Shown here in pieces: positions 21,931-35,841 of a stretch of 64,000 bases of DNA. The notes below the pieces were generated by a model. The model ran no database searches, was not told the origin of the DNA, and saw nothing but the letters and a program-made list of their open reading frames with translations. The stretch is from Apis mellifera (lineage: Eukaryota; Arthropoda; Insecta; Hymenoptera; Apidae), in the NCBI RefSeq assembly GCF_003254395.2, contig NC_037643.1, forward strand, positions 12,356,963-12,420,962, given 5' to 3'. Each line of letters opens with the position of its first letter. Within the stretch, counting starts at the first letter, position 1. The translations under genes were made by a program, and so were the position numbers.

Positions 21931-24559
21931 TAAGCGCAAACATTAACCGGTTATATGATCGATGCAACAAGAGACCGACTTAATCTGAACGAGTCGAGAA
22001 TAGCATAGCTCGTCCCTAATGAAAAATATAAAAATACATTTGAAACCGAAATCGGAACGAACGAACGAGATGGAAGGAGGGGGGTACAAAATTTCGATTC
22101 CCCGAAATCTGTCGGACGTGGTTCGTTTCGATGAATCCATTTTTTTTTTTCGTCGATCTACGAGATCAGCCACACGCATACACATACATAGGTGTAAGGG
22201 TGTGCATATGGCGAAAGAGTCTCCAGGTATAAAATAACGCGGCCGCAAGGGTATCCAGAATTAATAGAGCAAGAGAGGGGAAAAACCTTCGGGAGCTGTG
22301 GATATCGAAAGGAAATTAAAACCGTGGTCAGCGGACTTCCACCGCTCTTCCTCCTCTCACCGCGCCACGAGAATCGCCCGGATTTCTGGCTCCTTCTTCC
22401 CTCTCTCTCTCGATAAATTGGCGGTGTGCTCGGGCAAAATTAGTTTATTCGAGTGTAACGTCATACGCATCCCCCTTTTTTTTCGTGGACGAGAAACGTC
22501 GGTATTGGTTTCGTCGATTGTGCACCGGCCGTCCATCCCTTTGAATGAAATTTAATATTTGAGATTTTTCGTATAAAGATTAATCCAACCGGTCGAGTGG
22601 CAAGAAACCTTCGAAGATCGATCGGTAAAGTTTTTCATTCCAAGAACTTTTCTAGATGATTTTTATTATGATTAATGTCTTAATAATTGGATGATCAATG
22701 TATGTGTTAATTTTTTCTTTCTCTCTTTATTCTATTATATTATAGTTCGATCTAATATAAATAATCTCGAAATCGGGTTTTTATTATTTGTTGGATGGGA
22801 TACGATTTTTAGGAGGAAAATTATTAGAAATTGGTTTCATTTTTTTTTTTTTGAAAAGTGTTAAATCCTGTTAAATTATTATTGTTTCGTGTAAAGGACA
22901 AACGAATGGATTGCTCGAAGCGAACGAGCAATATTATGTTATATACTTTATCTATTATCGACGTTTCATAAATCGTATGTATGTGTCGATTCATAATACT
23001 ATCGAAGGGTATTAATTCATCGTGGAATATACAATTAAATTTTTCGACGTGTTATTCGTCTTGAAATTCATTTTCAATAATACGACGCAGAAATACGACG
23101 TAATAGATCCAATGAAATTCTGATTTTACGAGCAAACAAATTTCAGTTTTGTAAGCAATAACAATCGAGAATCGAAACGAATCTTTATATTTTTGTTAAA
23201 AGATAAATATTATAATAAATATCTACGTTGTATATTTGCCAATATATAAGTATTTTCTTATAAAATTTTAATTAAATTTTTCAAGGAATCTTCTTTATAT
23301 TCACTCTTCATATCACATTGTCGAAGAAAATTCGAAAGAGAGGGAGAGACAGATCGAACGTAGAACGAATTAGGTATTGCTACTTAGCGTTGCTGAGCTG
23401 TTGACAAATATGAGCGACAGCGTGGAGTAAAGTAAATGTTTGCAATGTATTATGGCTCGTGTACCGCTCCTATTTCCGCAGTTATATAGATGCGACTGTG
23501 TACTCGTTTTGATGCGGATGCACCCTGTATTACAACTGCCTTCATAAAACGAAACCAACTCCATTCGAGACAATGACAATAGACAATCTTCCATTGAATC
23601 CGTAGAATCTTTCCATTACGTTTATAAACGAGAATAAAAATTGAATAGCTACACGTTTACTCAAAATAATATATGTGCCAACGTGATGATATTGACATTT
23701 ATCAAAATTTAAAAATTTCGACAATTTTTGAGAAAGAGATTTTTTTCGATATTTCTACTTCGTTCAATTTTTTTAACGAGATTACGAAATTACACGAAAT
23801 TTAGCTTATCGAGTCGGAATAATTTTTCCGAAAAAGATATCGACAATTTTCAATTTTATAAACTTTTTTCGATTTTACCATATTATCCTATTTCTATTAC
23901 AAAATTTTTAATTTTAAAAATAATATCTTTGCATCTATCGAAAATATATTCCCGTATAAGTCATTCTCAACTTAAGAAAAGAGGTTAGGAAACGTTAAAC
24001 ACGATCCAACTTGCCAACTTTTCTTCGGCCCGTTCACAATGGCGGAAACGCGCGTCTGACGTTAGACGCGGCGATAATTTGCAAAGCGTCGGTCAAATAA
24101 TTCCCTACAACGTATTTACGTTGTCATCGTTCGACAGTGGGAAACGGCGCGGCAATCGAGCCACAGCGGTCGGACGTCATTGTTTGCCCATTCCCTAAGG
24201 CTAACCACCGTCACCCGCAATATTACAGAATTACTACATGCCCTGGCCGTTCGTCTCTCGTTCTGTCCAATATCGTGTACATTACGTACGTACATTGGCG
24301 AGCCTCGTCGCCTCCAATATTAGTTCCGACGCCGCCGCGGAAATTGCATTGATAATGCTAATTAAATTGCTTCGTTTGTCTACGAGCGATGCGCAAAGAC
24401 CTAGCGCGACGCGGTTTTCGATTACGTGGTTACAATCGGTAAGAAAAATGAAGGAGAGACTTCTGTCTGCTCGCGAAGTCATTCGACAAGTTGAGTTACG
24501 TGATGTAAATAAAAACACGTGAATAGTTTCTGGAGGAAACATTGAAAAAAAGATAAAAT
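21931..24559. other. Unique DNA with a CpG-rich islet at ~24000-24520
   Basis: AT-rich sequence with no recognised gene. About 23365-23560 and especially 24000-24520 are GC-balanced and CpG-dense. The second contains a homeodomain-like TAAT cluster (gcattgataatgctaattaaattgc region, about 24346-24370) and open frames on both strands. These islets look like candidate regulatory DNA rather than exons. Confidence 0.45.
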
Positions 24560-25190
24560 TTCTTGAAATATTTTTCTGAAGAATATTAATTCAATTGAAT
24601 CGTACGATGCAAATGAAATCACGTGGTAAAATTCTAGGGGAAACTATATAGCTAAAATATTACTAGATCATGTTAAACTTTTTAAATTAAAAAATTTGAA
24701 AAATGAAATTTATAAAATCGAAGTTTATTAGTTAATTTTATTTTTTTATTGAATTAAATTAATATGACTGTACAGTTAAAAAATAGTATTAAATTATGTT
24801 AAATTTAATGATATTTCTTAATTTAAAGAAAACGAATTTAATTTTCTGGTTGAAATTCATAAGTATAGCACACAATTCTTGAAATATTTTTCTTAGAATA
24901 TTAATTCAATTGAATCGTATGATACAAATGAAAACGTGATCAAATTCTAGGGAAAACTATATAGCTAAAATATTACTAGATCATGTTAAATTTTTTAAAT
25001 TAAAAAATTTGAAAAATAAGATTTATAAAATCGAAGTTTATTAGTTAATTTTATTTTTTTATTGAATTAAATTAATATGTACAGTTAAAAAATAGAACTA
25101 GATTATGTTAAATTTAATAACATTTCTTAATTTAAAGAAAGCGAATTTAATTTTCTGGTTAAAATTCATAAGTATAGCACACATTTTCGT
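24560..25190. repeat. ~316-bp direct tandem duplication (2 copies)
   Basis: The block starting ttcttgaaatatttttct at about 24560 recurs at about 24876. It includes attaattcaattgaatcgta, aactatatagctaaaatatt and aaattcataagtatagcaca near the ends of both copies. Divergence is by scattered substitutions and small indels. Confidence 0.92.
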
Positions 25191-26559
25191 GGAAACAAGT
25201 TTCATTAGATATTTTTCTTGACATTTGCTAGGAGTAACAAAATTGATCACGAGAAAATTTCGAGCACGGGTTAATAGACAACGATATAATTTATTCCATT
25301 TGCCATACCTTGGTCTTGGGTTGGTTTTGAGTTGATTTTGAGATATAAGAAAGGCACGTACTCTTGGGATCTTCTACTCGAAGATCCTCTACGTTAAATG
25401 CGTGGTGGGACCGTAAACTGTCGCGACAAACACGGTGTGTTTTTGCTACCAGCTTTTAGGTTATGGAATTCTTAAGTCGAGACCGCGATGAGGCGCTACG
25501 ATCGTGCTTCACCTTGTCAATTGGATATCCTTCAAGTATCGTGCGAACGAAATTTCACACTCTTCGATGTATTATAGAATGTGACTGCTCGATTTTTCAT
25601 GCCAACATCATATTAAATTTTTTACTTTTAAAAATAATATATTTCCAATTTAAAAATTTCCTCTCATAATTTAATCTCTCGTATTAAAACTTGAAATTAA
25701 TTTCTTAATTTTTTGATCTAAAGCATCGTTCGAACCAAATGTTGATCATTCACGTATTAATACTCGATTCTAACTACAAGAAATTGTGTTGTGACATGGA
25801 TTCACGAGATTTAGAAGGTAAAAAGAAGGAGGCTGGAGAAGAAGGATTAGAGGAATAAGAGTACAATGAAAATATACGCGCGATTCGAAACAACTCGAAT
25901 ACATATTGCGGTTCTTTCGAAGGACAAAGATACATCCAGCCGACGATATTCAATAAATCCAGGGGCGGAAAAACACAGCGACATTGCTCCTAGGATATTG
26001 TCGAGGCTGACCTTATTTCGAGGGAATTTCAAACGGTAATTGTTCGTCGTTAGTTCTCTGCTTTGTGGTCGCCTCTCGGATAACGGTTGAGAGAGAGAGA
26101 AAGAGAGAAAGAGAAGAACGAAGACGATGCAGAAGACTATTCATTCTTCTGGTGCGAGTTGCCCCTATTTTCTCCTTTCAATCTTCCCGAGTTCGGACTC
26201 GTGGAACGTGTTCTCGTTTTCGAATTATGTCGGACGACAAATCGGCTGATAACCAATTTCTTGTCTTAAAATAGAATTTTTAAGAGGAAAGATAAATAAA
26301 CGTAAAACGTTATATATAGAAAAAAACGAATGATAATTCTTGAATCATAACTTGTTTCGTGAACAGAAGAATCTTCGTTGAATCGTAAATATGGATTACT
26401 TCGTTAATCAATTTCATTGATTAATATCGTTTAAAATCAAATTCCCCATCATTTGATCAAAAACCTATATTTGAATACTTCGTAGAAAGCAACAATTGTC
26501 CGTTATTACACGAATAAAACAAAAGGGTATGTTGATCCTGTGTTTCTATTGTATAATAT
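25191..26559. other. Unique AT-rich non-coding DNA
   Basis: Contains a GA-rich tract at about 26088-26120. Short frames at 25463-25669, 25847-26032 and 26065-26274 have no recognisable product. Confidence 0.55.
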
Positions 26560-27310
26560 CGAACTTGATAATTCGATCCGTGAACCACGGTACTCGAAAA
26601 CCCAACATCGGTTCCCAAAAACACACACTGGTTAAACGGAACAGAAGCCCTTAACGGGCGTAGTCTCTCCGCGCCACTTAATACCTCCGAATTCGCCGTT
26701 GCGCAACAATTAGGGGGGGAATTTGTACGGGCTCGATAAAACGAAATATCACGCTTTAAGCACACGGTCCACGCCCCCCGGCCTGTATTGTTAATTAACG
26801 CACGGGCCGGCGATCGCCGCTGTATTATAAGGATTCTGGGCTAACTATTATTAGATGCCTTCGCGTGGATACGGCAACGCAATACGCGTATATATATATA
26901 TGTAGCAAGCGCGTAAGTCTCGATAATCAACACCGCGAAATTGTTCTCTGTTTCCAATAGCGGGCGGAGCATTGTTGAATCGAAAGTAGGGCAGCTCGGC
27001 GCGGCACACAATGGAACACGCCACGGTCACATTGTACGGATCAATTATTCGCCACTTAAACGGAATTGCGTAGGTGGCGGGCTTACAATGCGGGCATTTA
27101 GGCCGGTATACGCGTGGCGAATTACCAATGAACGCGTGTGAAACGTACGATTTCATAAATGAACTATATAACGCGAAATTATTCTCGATCCTTCTCCTCT
27201 GCCGACCAGTTTGTTGGCCCGCCGCGATACTTGTTTACGACGCATAATGGCATAATGGGTGTGGACGAGTGGTATAGCGTGGTGTACACAGCGCTATACT
27301 GTTTGTATAC
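26560..27310. other. GC/CpG-rich block, candidate conserved regulatory element or exon
   Basis: The composition changes to GC-balanced, CpG-rich, low-repeat sequence for about 750 bp, unlike both flanks. Open frames occur on both strands (26457-26765 -, 26851-27156 -, 26941-27141 +), but none resembles a family I know. An 8-bp-arm hairpin (27272-27279 with 27292-27299) surrounds gtgtacac. Function unknown. Confidence 0.35.
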
Positions 27311-29251
27311 TCTCCTCCGATTGTAATCGCTCGACGTTGAGAAGTTGACGTTGGACAGGGCGTGTAATAATAAATTTAATTACCTTTATTACCTTTAATT
27401 ACCTTTATTCGTGGATCGAGTTTCAACGAACGAAGGAAGAAAGAGAGTTGTAAGATTGAGAAAATATTGTACGCGAAATTATTAATGATTTAAGATCAAT
27501 TTTGAGAATGGAAAAATCTAATTTAATGATATATTGTTCGTAGAAGGAAAATATTTCTTGATGTTTCGAGAAGATTTCTACGGTGAGAATGTAAAATGTA
27601 TGTTATAATTAAAGTTAGATGATTAAAATGAAGTAAAAAAAAAAAAAGGTTTTTAAATGTAGAATTTTAGGCATGAAACGAATATTTAACGAAGCAACGT
27701 TTAAAAGACGTCGAGAACATTGGTCGAGAGTCCTTGTACTATTTACGAAACAGCTCGGTTAAATTCTAGATCCGTCCGATACAAGATCAGAGCGGTAAAT
27801 GAGCTTCCGTTGCGATTTCATCGTCCTTATATAAACGGGGACCGCCGGCTTCGGAAGGTCGTACGATAACACACGAACATTACCGAATCGTGAATTATAT
27901 ACGATTGTATCGACATTTATTTTTTCTCAATTCTTTTTTATATCTATATCTAAATTATCATTTTGGAAATGTATAAAAAAAAAAGAATGACAAAAAATTT
28001 AAAAATTTACACAATTTTTTGCAAGTGAAAAAACTATATTAAGTAATATTTGTTTCGAAAACCCTCTTTAAACTATTTTTTTTTTTTTTTTTTTATTATA
28101 CTTATTACGATGAAAAAATTCAAAAAAATAGAATTCTCTTCGTACGCTCGCACTATCGATTTCGACATGATTAAATTGAATATAAATAGGCTTTAAATTC
28201 AAATTTCTCTTTTTAACCTTCGTTAAATTTTCGACCCGGATATATTCGTTCAAATTTCAACGGGATATTTTTATGGCCAATTTGGGTCAAAAATTCGAAT
28301 AACAAGTGTAATATTCGAACGGTTTGTATGGAAATGAATTATTTGCGAAGATATTTGATATTTAGATTTTGATAAATGGAAATGCGGAGGGAGGGAGGGG
28401 GGGAGGGGGATTACTCGAGGCTTGATACGTAATACTGTATTGGGAATCGATAGGCTTTTTGCTGACGCACTGCATTTTTCTGTTTGCACTTTTTGCTCGT
28501 TTTTCATTTTTTTCCCTTCCTTCATTTTATACCATTACCTTGATTGAGTTGATATTTGTTATTATCGTGGAGCATCCTTTTTTTTTTTTTTCGTTTTTCT
28601 TTTTTTTTTCTTTTTTTTTTTTTATACATAAAGATAAAAATTTCCGCTTGTATTTGCAAAATGTTGGTACAAATATTTATTCAAATGAGAAATAAAAACG
28701 TACATCTTTGAAAAGTGACAAAAATAGTAGAATCACTTTTCAAGTTTAATAAAAATATACTCTTCTCTCTCTCTCTCTTTCCTTACTTTTTATTTAGGAT
28801 AGAATTAATTTTGCGCAATGCATTATTCATCACAATATCGCACTAGAATTTTATAAATTATTCATGATATCCATATAGTTAATAGGAAATTGTCAAAATT
28901 TCGATAGAAAAGTAAATATAAAATATTCTCTCGAAAATAAAATAATCGATCGAAAAGAAAAAATTTCGAATTGTATATATTCCTTCGATTCAACATAATT
29001 AATATAAACAATCGTATCTCAAAAATATCACAAACACTTGTGACGCAATCAATCCAAGATTCCATTTCTCTTGAATATCTTCTTTTATCAATTCGATCCA
29101 CTCGATATACCCATTCGATATCTCAAACAATACTGATCCTCCCCCATTTCCTAAAACGTCAACGTTAAACATACCCACAATCGGTAATACCTTCCCCTTC
29201 CCATTCTTTGAATCAATTCGCGCAGGGGTTTGCCCGGTTAACTCACAAAAG

Positions 29252-29258
<7 letters not shown>
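27311..29258. other. Unique AT-rich DNA with homopolymer tracts
   Basis: Contains a short taattacctttatt repeat (about 27375-27415), T19 at 28076-28094 and a T-rich run at 28578-28623. The sequence is otherwise unremarkable. Confidence 0.6.

Positions 29259-29297
<39 letters not shown>
29259..29297. repeat. (GA)19 microsatellite
   Basis: Nineteen uninterrupted GA units preceded by two GAAA units. A GGAA tetranucleotide run follows at about 29438-29458. Confidence 0.95.
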
Positions 29298-29299
<2 letters not shown>

Positions 29300-31499
29300 A
29301 AAAAGCAGATATACCCGATCTTTGCTCACCGACCTTAAAATGCCAAAGAAGTCGACTCAAGCAATCCAGCATGGAAATGTGATTAATCTGCTTGATCGGT
29401 CGGTCTTATTGAAATCAATTTCGCCGGGATCCCGCGGAAGGAAGGAAGGAAGGAAGGAGTCGGGATAGGAACCACTCAACCCCCGCTCGATCTCTCCGAC
29501 CGATTTCACGTTGAATAATAAGTAATCGAATCCTTTTAATCTAATTGCAACGATATAATAAAAACAAGGGATATCGTTAACGCGATTTAACGGATGAAAT
29601 TCTAACCGATCGGGTTAATGCGTTTCGTTGATCGCATAATTCTATCTCTCTTCTGTGCGCATACGGTTTCCACCGGGCAGTGGTTCTCAACCAGTGGATC
29701 AACCGAATTTTAAATCGCGAAATTTTTCTTCGATTTCGTTGCTTTTTTTCTGTTATGATTTTATATTTATTCGTCGATCAAGCGAGTAGTCATACGATTT
29801 TTCTTGGATTGTTGGATTATCAGTTTTATTATCGATACGTTGTAAATTTCCTTTCCATTCTTCTCTATGCTTTGGCAAAATTGACGAAGGAAATTCTGAG
29901 TTTCTTTCGATCTATATCTACACTTTGCATCCAAAGTTTGTTCGATTTTCCAATAATTATTTAATTATTAGAAACTTGGAGGCACGAAAACTAATTTGAA
30001 CTACTTGGAAGATAGCAATGGCTGACAAAAATATAACAAATATTTTTTTGTATACATAAAATAAATTTTCGTTTCAAATTTTTATTTTGTACAGATTTAG
30101 GTTTGAATGTTTGAATATTTTTTTATAGAAGGAGTTTTCGTAACTCGAAAAAGATGGAGAGACACTGCGTACGTATAACATAAAGCGGTTCGATTTAACG
30201 GTTTCGCGACATATTAAAAGTGCAAGCCTCTCGTACGTTGCTGTTATATGCATTTATAACAGGCGGTAGATCAAACTCGTATCGATTATTTGTCCCGTTA
30301 TTCCTTTTTCACCCGCTGAAAGGTGTTCGTTTCGAGCTCTGCCCCGATCGAAATACGATTCCTCGTAATGTGAAATATGTTACGTGAAAATTGCACATCA
30401 GACATATGCGTTTTCATTTATTTTTAAATCAAACATTTCCTTAGATCTCTTCACCTAATAACACTTATGCATATATTCTTGTTACAATTCACATATTTCT
30501 GAAACTTTTATAGTATTTAGAACCGTGAAACAGTGTTGAAAAGTTTCTTATCACAAAAATAATTATACCTAAATGTTAAAACGAATAATGTTACATATTC
30601 GTAGATCCGCTTTTCATGTAACCTCTCCACAATTATTATTATTGTTATATGATCGAATCGAAAATCAGTCTGCTTCTTCTAAATTATTTAAATTGGGAGG
30701 TGGACTCTAATCTCAAAATTCCCTTTATCAACAAGTGCCCCTTGACAAATACTTGGAAAGAGATGCCCGCGTTCCCCGCATACCGAAACACACCGATCAC
30801 CCTTGATCCCTTGCCAGCCACCCCCTAAATAGGAAGGAATCCTAATATCAAATTCCAGCCGGACGCTCTAAAACTAATATACACAGCCGGAACGGTCCGC
30901 GATAAACTTTCTCTCACGGAAGCGCGAGGGAAGGAGCACCTCGCCTCCGCCTCCCCCGGATAAAGTTACACTGGGTTGAAGAGTTGCGGGAGGAGTTGGC
31001 GTTGGATACCGCCCGAAGAATCCACGTAACTTCCCTTTCACGAGTGGTGTCCCTCGGTGTCGCCCCTCCGCCATTATTCCTTTCTCCTCGACGATATCAC
31101 CCGCCCGGAATGAGATATCACCGAACAAGGGATTATTATCCATTAGCCTCTCTCTGTCTCTGTCTCTCTCTCTCGTTCGAGTCCAACCGATAAACATTAC
31201 AAGGAGTATAAAGTATTATATAAGCGACAAAGTGGAGCAATTTGCCACTGGCTGATCCGCGGGCTGCGTTCTCGTTGTTGCGAGGGAAGAGAGGGAGGAG
31301 GGAGGCTTAAGGATGCGGAGAGGGAGCGTTATGGGGCGGAAAGAAGGAAGGGAGGGGAAGGGGGACGCGGCGGAACAGGAGATAGCCAAGCTTGATTATC
31401 CGGACTCCGACCAATCTTCATCATGCAGCTGTTTTTCCCATTCTACTACCCGCTTATCTTCCAGGTTCCTTCGACCTGGAAGAAATTTGCCGCGCGGAT
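29298..31499. other. Unique non-coding DNA
   Basis: About 30170-30380 is CpG-rich and contains an inverted repeat ctgttata/tataacag (30241-30248 with 30255-30262). About 30870-31190 and 31260-31500 are GC-richer with open frames on both strands but no recognised domain. A CT-rich run is at about 31148-31176. Confidence 0.5.
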
Positions 31500-33095
31500 T
31501 TCTTTCCCCCCCTTCCTTTCTTCTTCTTCTTCTTTTTTTCTTTTTCTTTTCTTGTTTTTGTTTGTTTCGTTTCCTGAAATTAACCCGAACTTAACGTGAG
31601 TAAGGAGTAAGGATGTATGATTTTTGGATGAAAATTTGGATGAAAATTAAATTCGAGATTTGTTTTCAATTATTCAAGTTTATTCGTTTTTGAATTTTAT
31701 TATTCGATTATATTAAATTTGTACTTTTATCCTTTACATTTTCTATAAGATAATATTAATGGACTTGATCGAAGGGAAACGTTTGTGTATTAAGATCCGT
31801 TTAAAATCCTCTAAAGTTAAAAATTAATCCAAATATAGAGAGATCTTCTTTTTCTTTTTTTTTTTCTTTTTCTTTTCTTGTTTTTGTTTGTTTCGTCTCC
31901 TGAACTTAACGTGAGTAAAAGGGATGAGTTGTTTGGTTGTAATACTTTGAAAGGATGTGAGGAAAGATATATGATTTTTGAATGAAAATTAAATTCGAGA
32001 TTTGTTTTCAATTATTCAAATTTATTCGTTTTCAAATTTTATCAATTATATTAAATTTGTAGTTTTCTATAAGATAATATTAATCGATTCGATCGAAGGG
32101 AAACATTTGTGTATTAATATCCGTTTAAGATCCCCTAAAGTTAAAAATTAATCCAAACATGAAACATAGAGAGATTTTCTTCTTCTTCTTCTTTTTTCTT
32201 TTTCTTTTCTTGTTTTTGTTTGTTTCGTCTCCTGAAATTAACCCGAACTTAACGTGAGGAGTAAGGATGTATGATTTTTGGATGAAAATTTGGATGAAAA
32301 TTAAATTCGAGATTTGTTTTCAATTATTCAAGTTTATTTGTTTTCGAATTTTATCATTCGATCAATTATATTAAATTTGTACTTTTCTATAAGATAATAT
32401 TAATCGACTCGATCGAAGGGAAACGTTTGTGTATTAAGATCTGTGTTTTAAGATCCTCTAAAGTTAAAAATTAATCCAGACATGAAACATAGAGAAATCT
32501 TCTTTTTTTTTTCTTTTTCTTTTCTTGTTTTTGTTTGTTTCGTCTCCTGAACTTAACGTGAATAAAAGGGATGAGAGAGTTGTTTGTAATACTTTGGAAG
32601 GATGTGAGGAAAGATGTATGATTTTTGAATGAAAATTAAATTCGAGATTTGTTTTCAATTATTCAAGTTTATTCGTTTTCGAATTTTATCAATTATATTA
32701 AATTTGTACTTTTCTATAAAATCGTCTCAAACATGGAACATAGAGAGATCTTCTTCTTCTTCTTTTTTTCTTTTTCTTTTCTTGATTTTGTTTGTTTCGT
32801 CTTCTGAAATTAACCTGAACTTAACATTCATGAGTAAGGATGTATGATTTTTGGATGAAAATTTGGATGAAAATTAAATTCGGTCGAGATTTGTTTGTTT
32901 GTTAACTGTGTTGACAATAATAGAAAAAATGATATATATGATGAATTTTACCAATTATATTAAATTTGTACTTTTATCCTTTACATCTTCTATAAGATAA
33001 TATTAATCGACTCGATCGAAGGGAAACGTTTGTGTATCAAGCTCCATTCAAGATCCTCTAAAGTTAAAAATTAATCCAAACGTAGAGAAATAAAA
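31500..33095. repeat. Tandem array of ~320-bp units alternating in two types (ABABA)
   Basis: The marker cttgtttttgtttgtttcgt (the last copy reads cttgattttg) begins units at about 31551, 31877, 32209, 32524 and 32781. Periods are 326, 332, 315 and 257 bp, the fourth unit being shortened by a deletion. Units 1, 3 and 5 share gaaattaacc(c/t)gaactt and a duplicated ggatgaaaatt phrase. Units 2 and 4 instead share gaacttaacgtga(g/a)taaaa, a gggatgag segment and an extra aatacttt(g)aaggatgtgagg segment. A (TTC)/(T)n tract precedes each unit. Confidence 0.92.
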
Positions 33096-35841
33096 TTTTT
33101 TAAAAAATAAAAAAACCTTCGAACGTTAACCACTACCAATTATCGTATAATACCAGAACAGGTTAATCGCGAAGATGTCACGGGAGATGGTCGAAGGAGA
33201 TAGAAAAATCGAGACTAAGAACAGGATCCATCTTATCTTATCCGTTTCTCTCGACTCAGCCCGACCTGGCTCCGTTCCGTTAGCCGGTGCCCTCGCCATC
33301 GAGGATAAGAAGGTAGTTAGTATGAGGAGACATTAGTGGCGGCAAGTAGGGCGGCTAAGCTTCTCCCGCGTGCTTCCCCCTTCCTCGACGCTCGTCCGTT
33401 TCACTCGTCCCACTCTGTCACGCCACGGTCCACAAGGTGTTCGAGTCGAGGCTTCTTCGAGGCGAATCGATATTGAAACTCGGACGGATGGGTTAATGGA
33501 ATATAATTGAAATCGACAATTCTTACGTTTGATAAAATTCTTTACTCGCCAGCCGAACAATTATAAGAGCATTCGTCGAGCAAACAAATAAATGTTTATT
33601 TTCGACGAATGAAAGTTCGTTTTAAGTTATTTGAACTCTTTCCCTCTCCTTCTTCCAAATTTTCCGACCGATTAATTTTTTCAATCCGATACAGAAATAC
33701 ACTTTATCCCGTTGCTCTGCTGTCGAACGTGACTTCGTTCCACGCTGGACACGAATGAAGGTGTATGTATCTCTCTCTCTCTTGAATCGTGACTCGAGAG
33801 ACGACGAGAGTGTGTCGAATTGGAACGAATATTTGGGATAATTTTGGGGATCGATGTTGTTAAGTGGGTGAAGATTAGGGATGGAATTTTGGATGGGTCA
33901 GGGTTTTGATTGATTCCCTTCGAATCGCAGCGTTCGATGAAGTAATATTGTTTTAAAAAACAGGGGAGGGGGGGAGGATTAAAATATAATCTCCTTTTGG
34001 TGCGCGCGGTGGCGAAGGGATTTGGTTCGATTATAAGCGTTGGTCGTTGATAGAGGGATGGATTAAAATTTTTACTTTACGCGAATGAGCAGATTTATAG
34101 GATTTTTTCGGGAAATTTTCTTCTTTTTTTCTTTTTTTTTATATCGAGGAATATCGAGCATCTCATTTTTTAAATTAACTCCAGGGAGAACGTTGAAAAT
34201 TAATCCGAGATAAGGAATAATCTTTAATATCCTAGATAGATAAATCTCTTTTGTCTAATTTTAACTCTTCTTAAAAATTCAAAAGCAATCCTGTTTCCAC
34301 CAAATCTTAAAAAAAAAAATACAGTTTTATAGCAAAAAAAAAAATTTTCCATTCAAATCTTAATTGAATAAATTATAATCATTAATTGAAATTATTAATT
34401 GAATAATTAAATAAATTTTGGGTAAGGGTGGTTTTCTAAATTAAATTCATCTATTGAAAAATATAATAAAATTTTATCGCATTTCCTCCAAAAAATAGTG
34501 TACATAATAATTCATCTTTCGTCCAATAACTGAATTTCTGAATTTCTTCTTACACTTTACAAAAGCACAAAAACACCAACGAGTATATTGCACACGTTTC
34601 TATTTACATATAAAATGAAAACTACTTACTCTCACGAATTAATTCAAAGCAAAATCACATCTCTCCCGAAAGTAAAGATCGCCTAATATTTTCATCGATC
34701 CAAATCTCTCTCTCTCTTTCTCTCTCCTTGCCACAAAATATATTCCACGATCGGCAGAGCGGATGGCAGTGGCGCACATCGGTCACAACTGACAGTAGTG
34801 TATTTTGTCTTGATAAGTTCGTCGTTGCCGCGGAACGGTTAGAGAAATATTTTTATGCTCGACGCGATTCGTTGGTGAACGAAGAAGGGAATACGTACGT
34901 ACGGAAGAGCAACGTGAGTGGAAGTCGGGCCGGGAATTCTGTCACGTTCTTGTATCGCGTTAGAATTTGATGAAACGTTCGAAGGGTGCTCGTTCGTGCC
35001 CGAGCCCCCGATGTATTTTGACGTGCTTTCGGTTCGTCGCCGCGCGGCGCCGAGCAGAAAAATCCTCGAATGCCGGTCGGGGGATAAAGAGAGGGGAGGA
35101 AAGGGGAGAGGCGGGATGCCGATATCTCCTCTCCGTTCCGTGAAAATATTAAATTACGCCTCGACGATCGACGATCGAGTTGTATTATTTCGGTGGATAA
35201 AAAAAAAGGGAAAGAAAAAGAAAAGAAGAAAAGGGATGAGAGGATTCTTTTTTTTTTTTTTTTAATCTTCGAGACCGACGTCGATTATTATTCTATCCGA
35301 TTTACAGGAAGAGGGAGGGATGAAAATATGGGGGAGGATTCTTTGAGATATCAATGATTCACGTGATTCGGAATTGTATTTCATTCCGTTTCTAGGCGGG
35401 ATAAACGAGAAATATAAATGATGAGAGAAGAGGAATTGTTTCAATTTTAATCGTTGTCGTTGTAATTTCGAGAATTCGTGATGGAGAAAAGGAGAAATTG
35501 AATTTGTGGCGGGGGAAAAAAAATTTGTCATCCCTAATAAATTGTTTAAAATTATTTAAACGGTGGTTCTAAAATAAAAAAAAAACTTTCGCTCTGTTAA
35601 TTATCGACGCAGCGTTGGTCACACGGGGGGCGATTTAATCGAAGCGGAGAGTTTTTTTTTTTTTTTTTCACGGCTAATAATCTTTCCACGCGAAACAAAT
35701 TACTGCTAAAAACACGCCACGACGACGACAAAAGCGACGGGTTCGCGCGCAAATTTAAAAAAATAAGCGTACGGATCGCGTTATTTTTGCAAATTGAAGT
35801 TTCACGCCCTCCAGGCATCCAGGCCGCGCGTTTAATTTTAA
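33096..35841. other. Unique DNA with a GATA-motif cluster and CpG-rich islets
   Basis: About 33180-33480 is GC-richer and holds overlapping CTTATC words (33232-33242) plus ggataag (about 33303-33309), which are GATA-factor-like sites. About 34730-35170 is CpG-rich with unrecognised open frames. T tracts occur near 35250 and 35650. Confidence 0.45.

Noticed and set aside
27272..27299. Functional hairpin (8-bp arms)
   Set aside because: Perfect 8-bp arms with a 12-nt loop are expected several times by chance in 64 kb.
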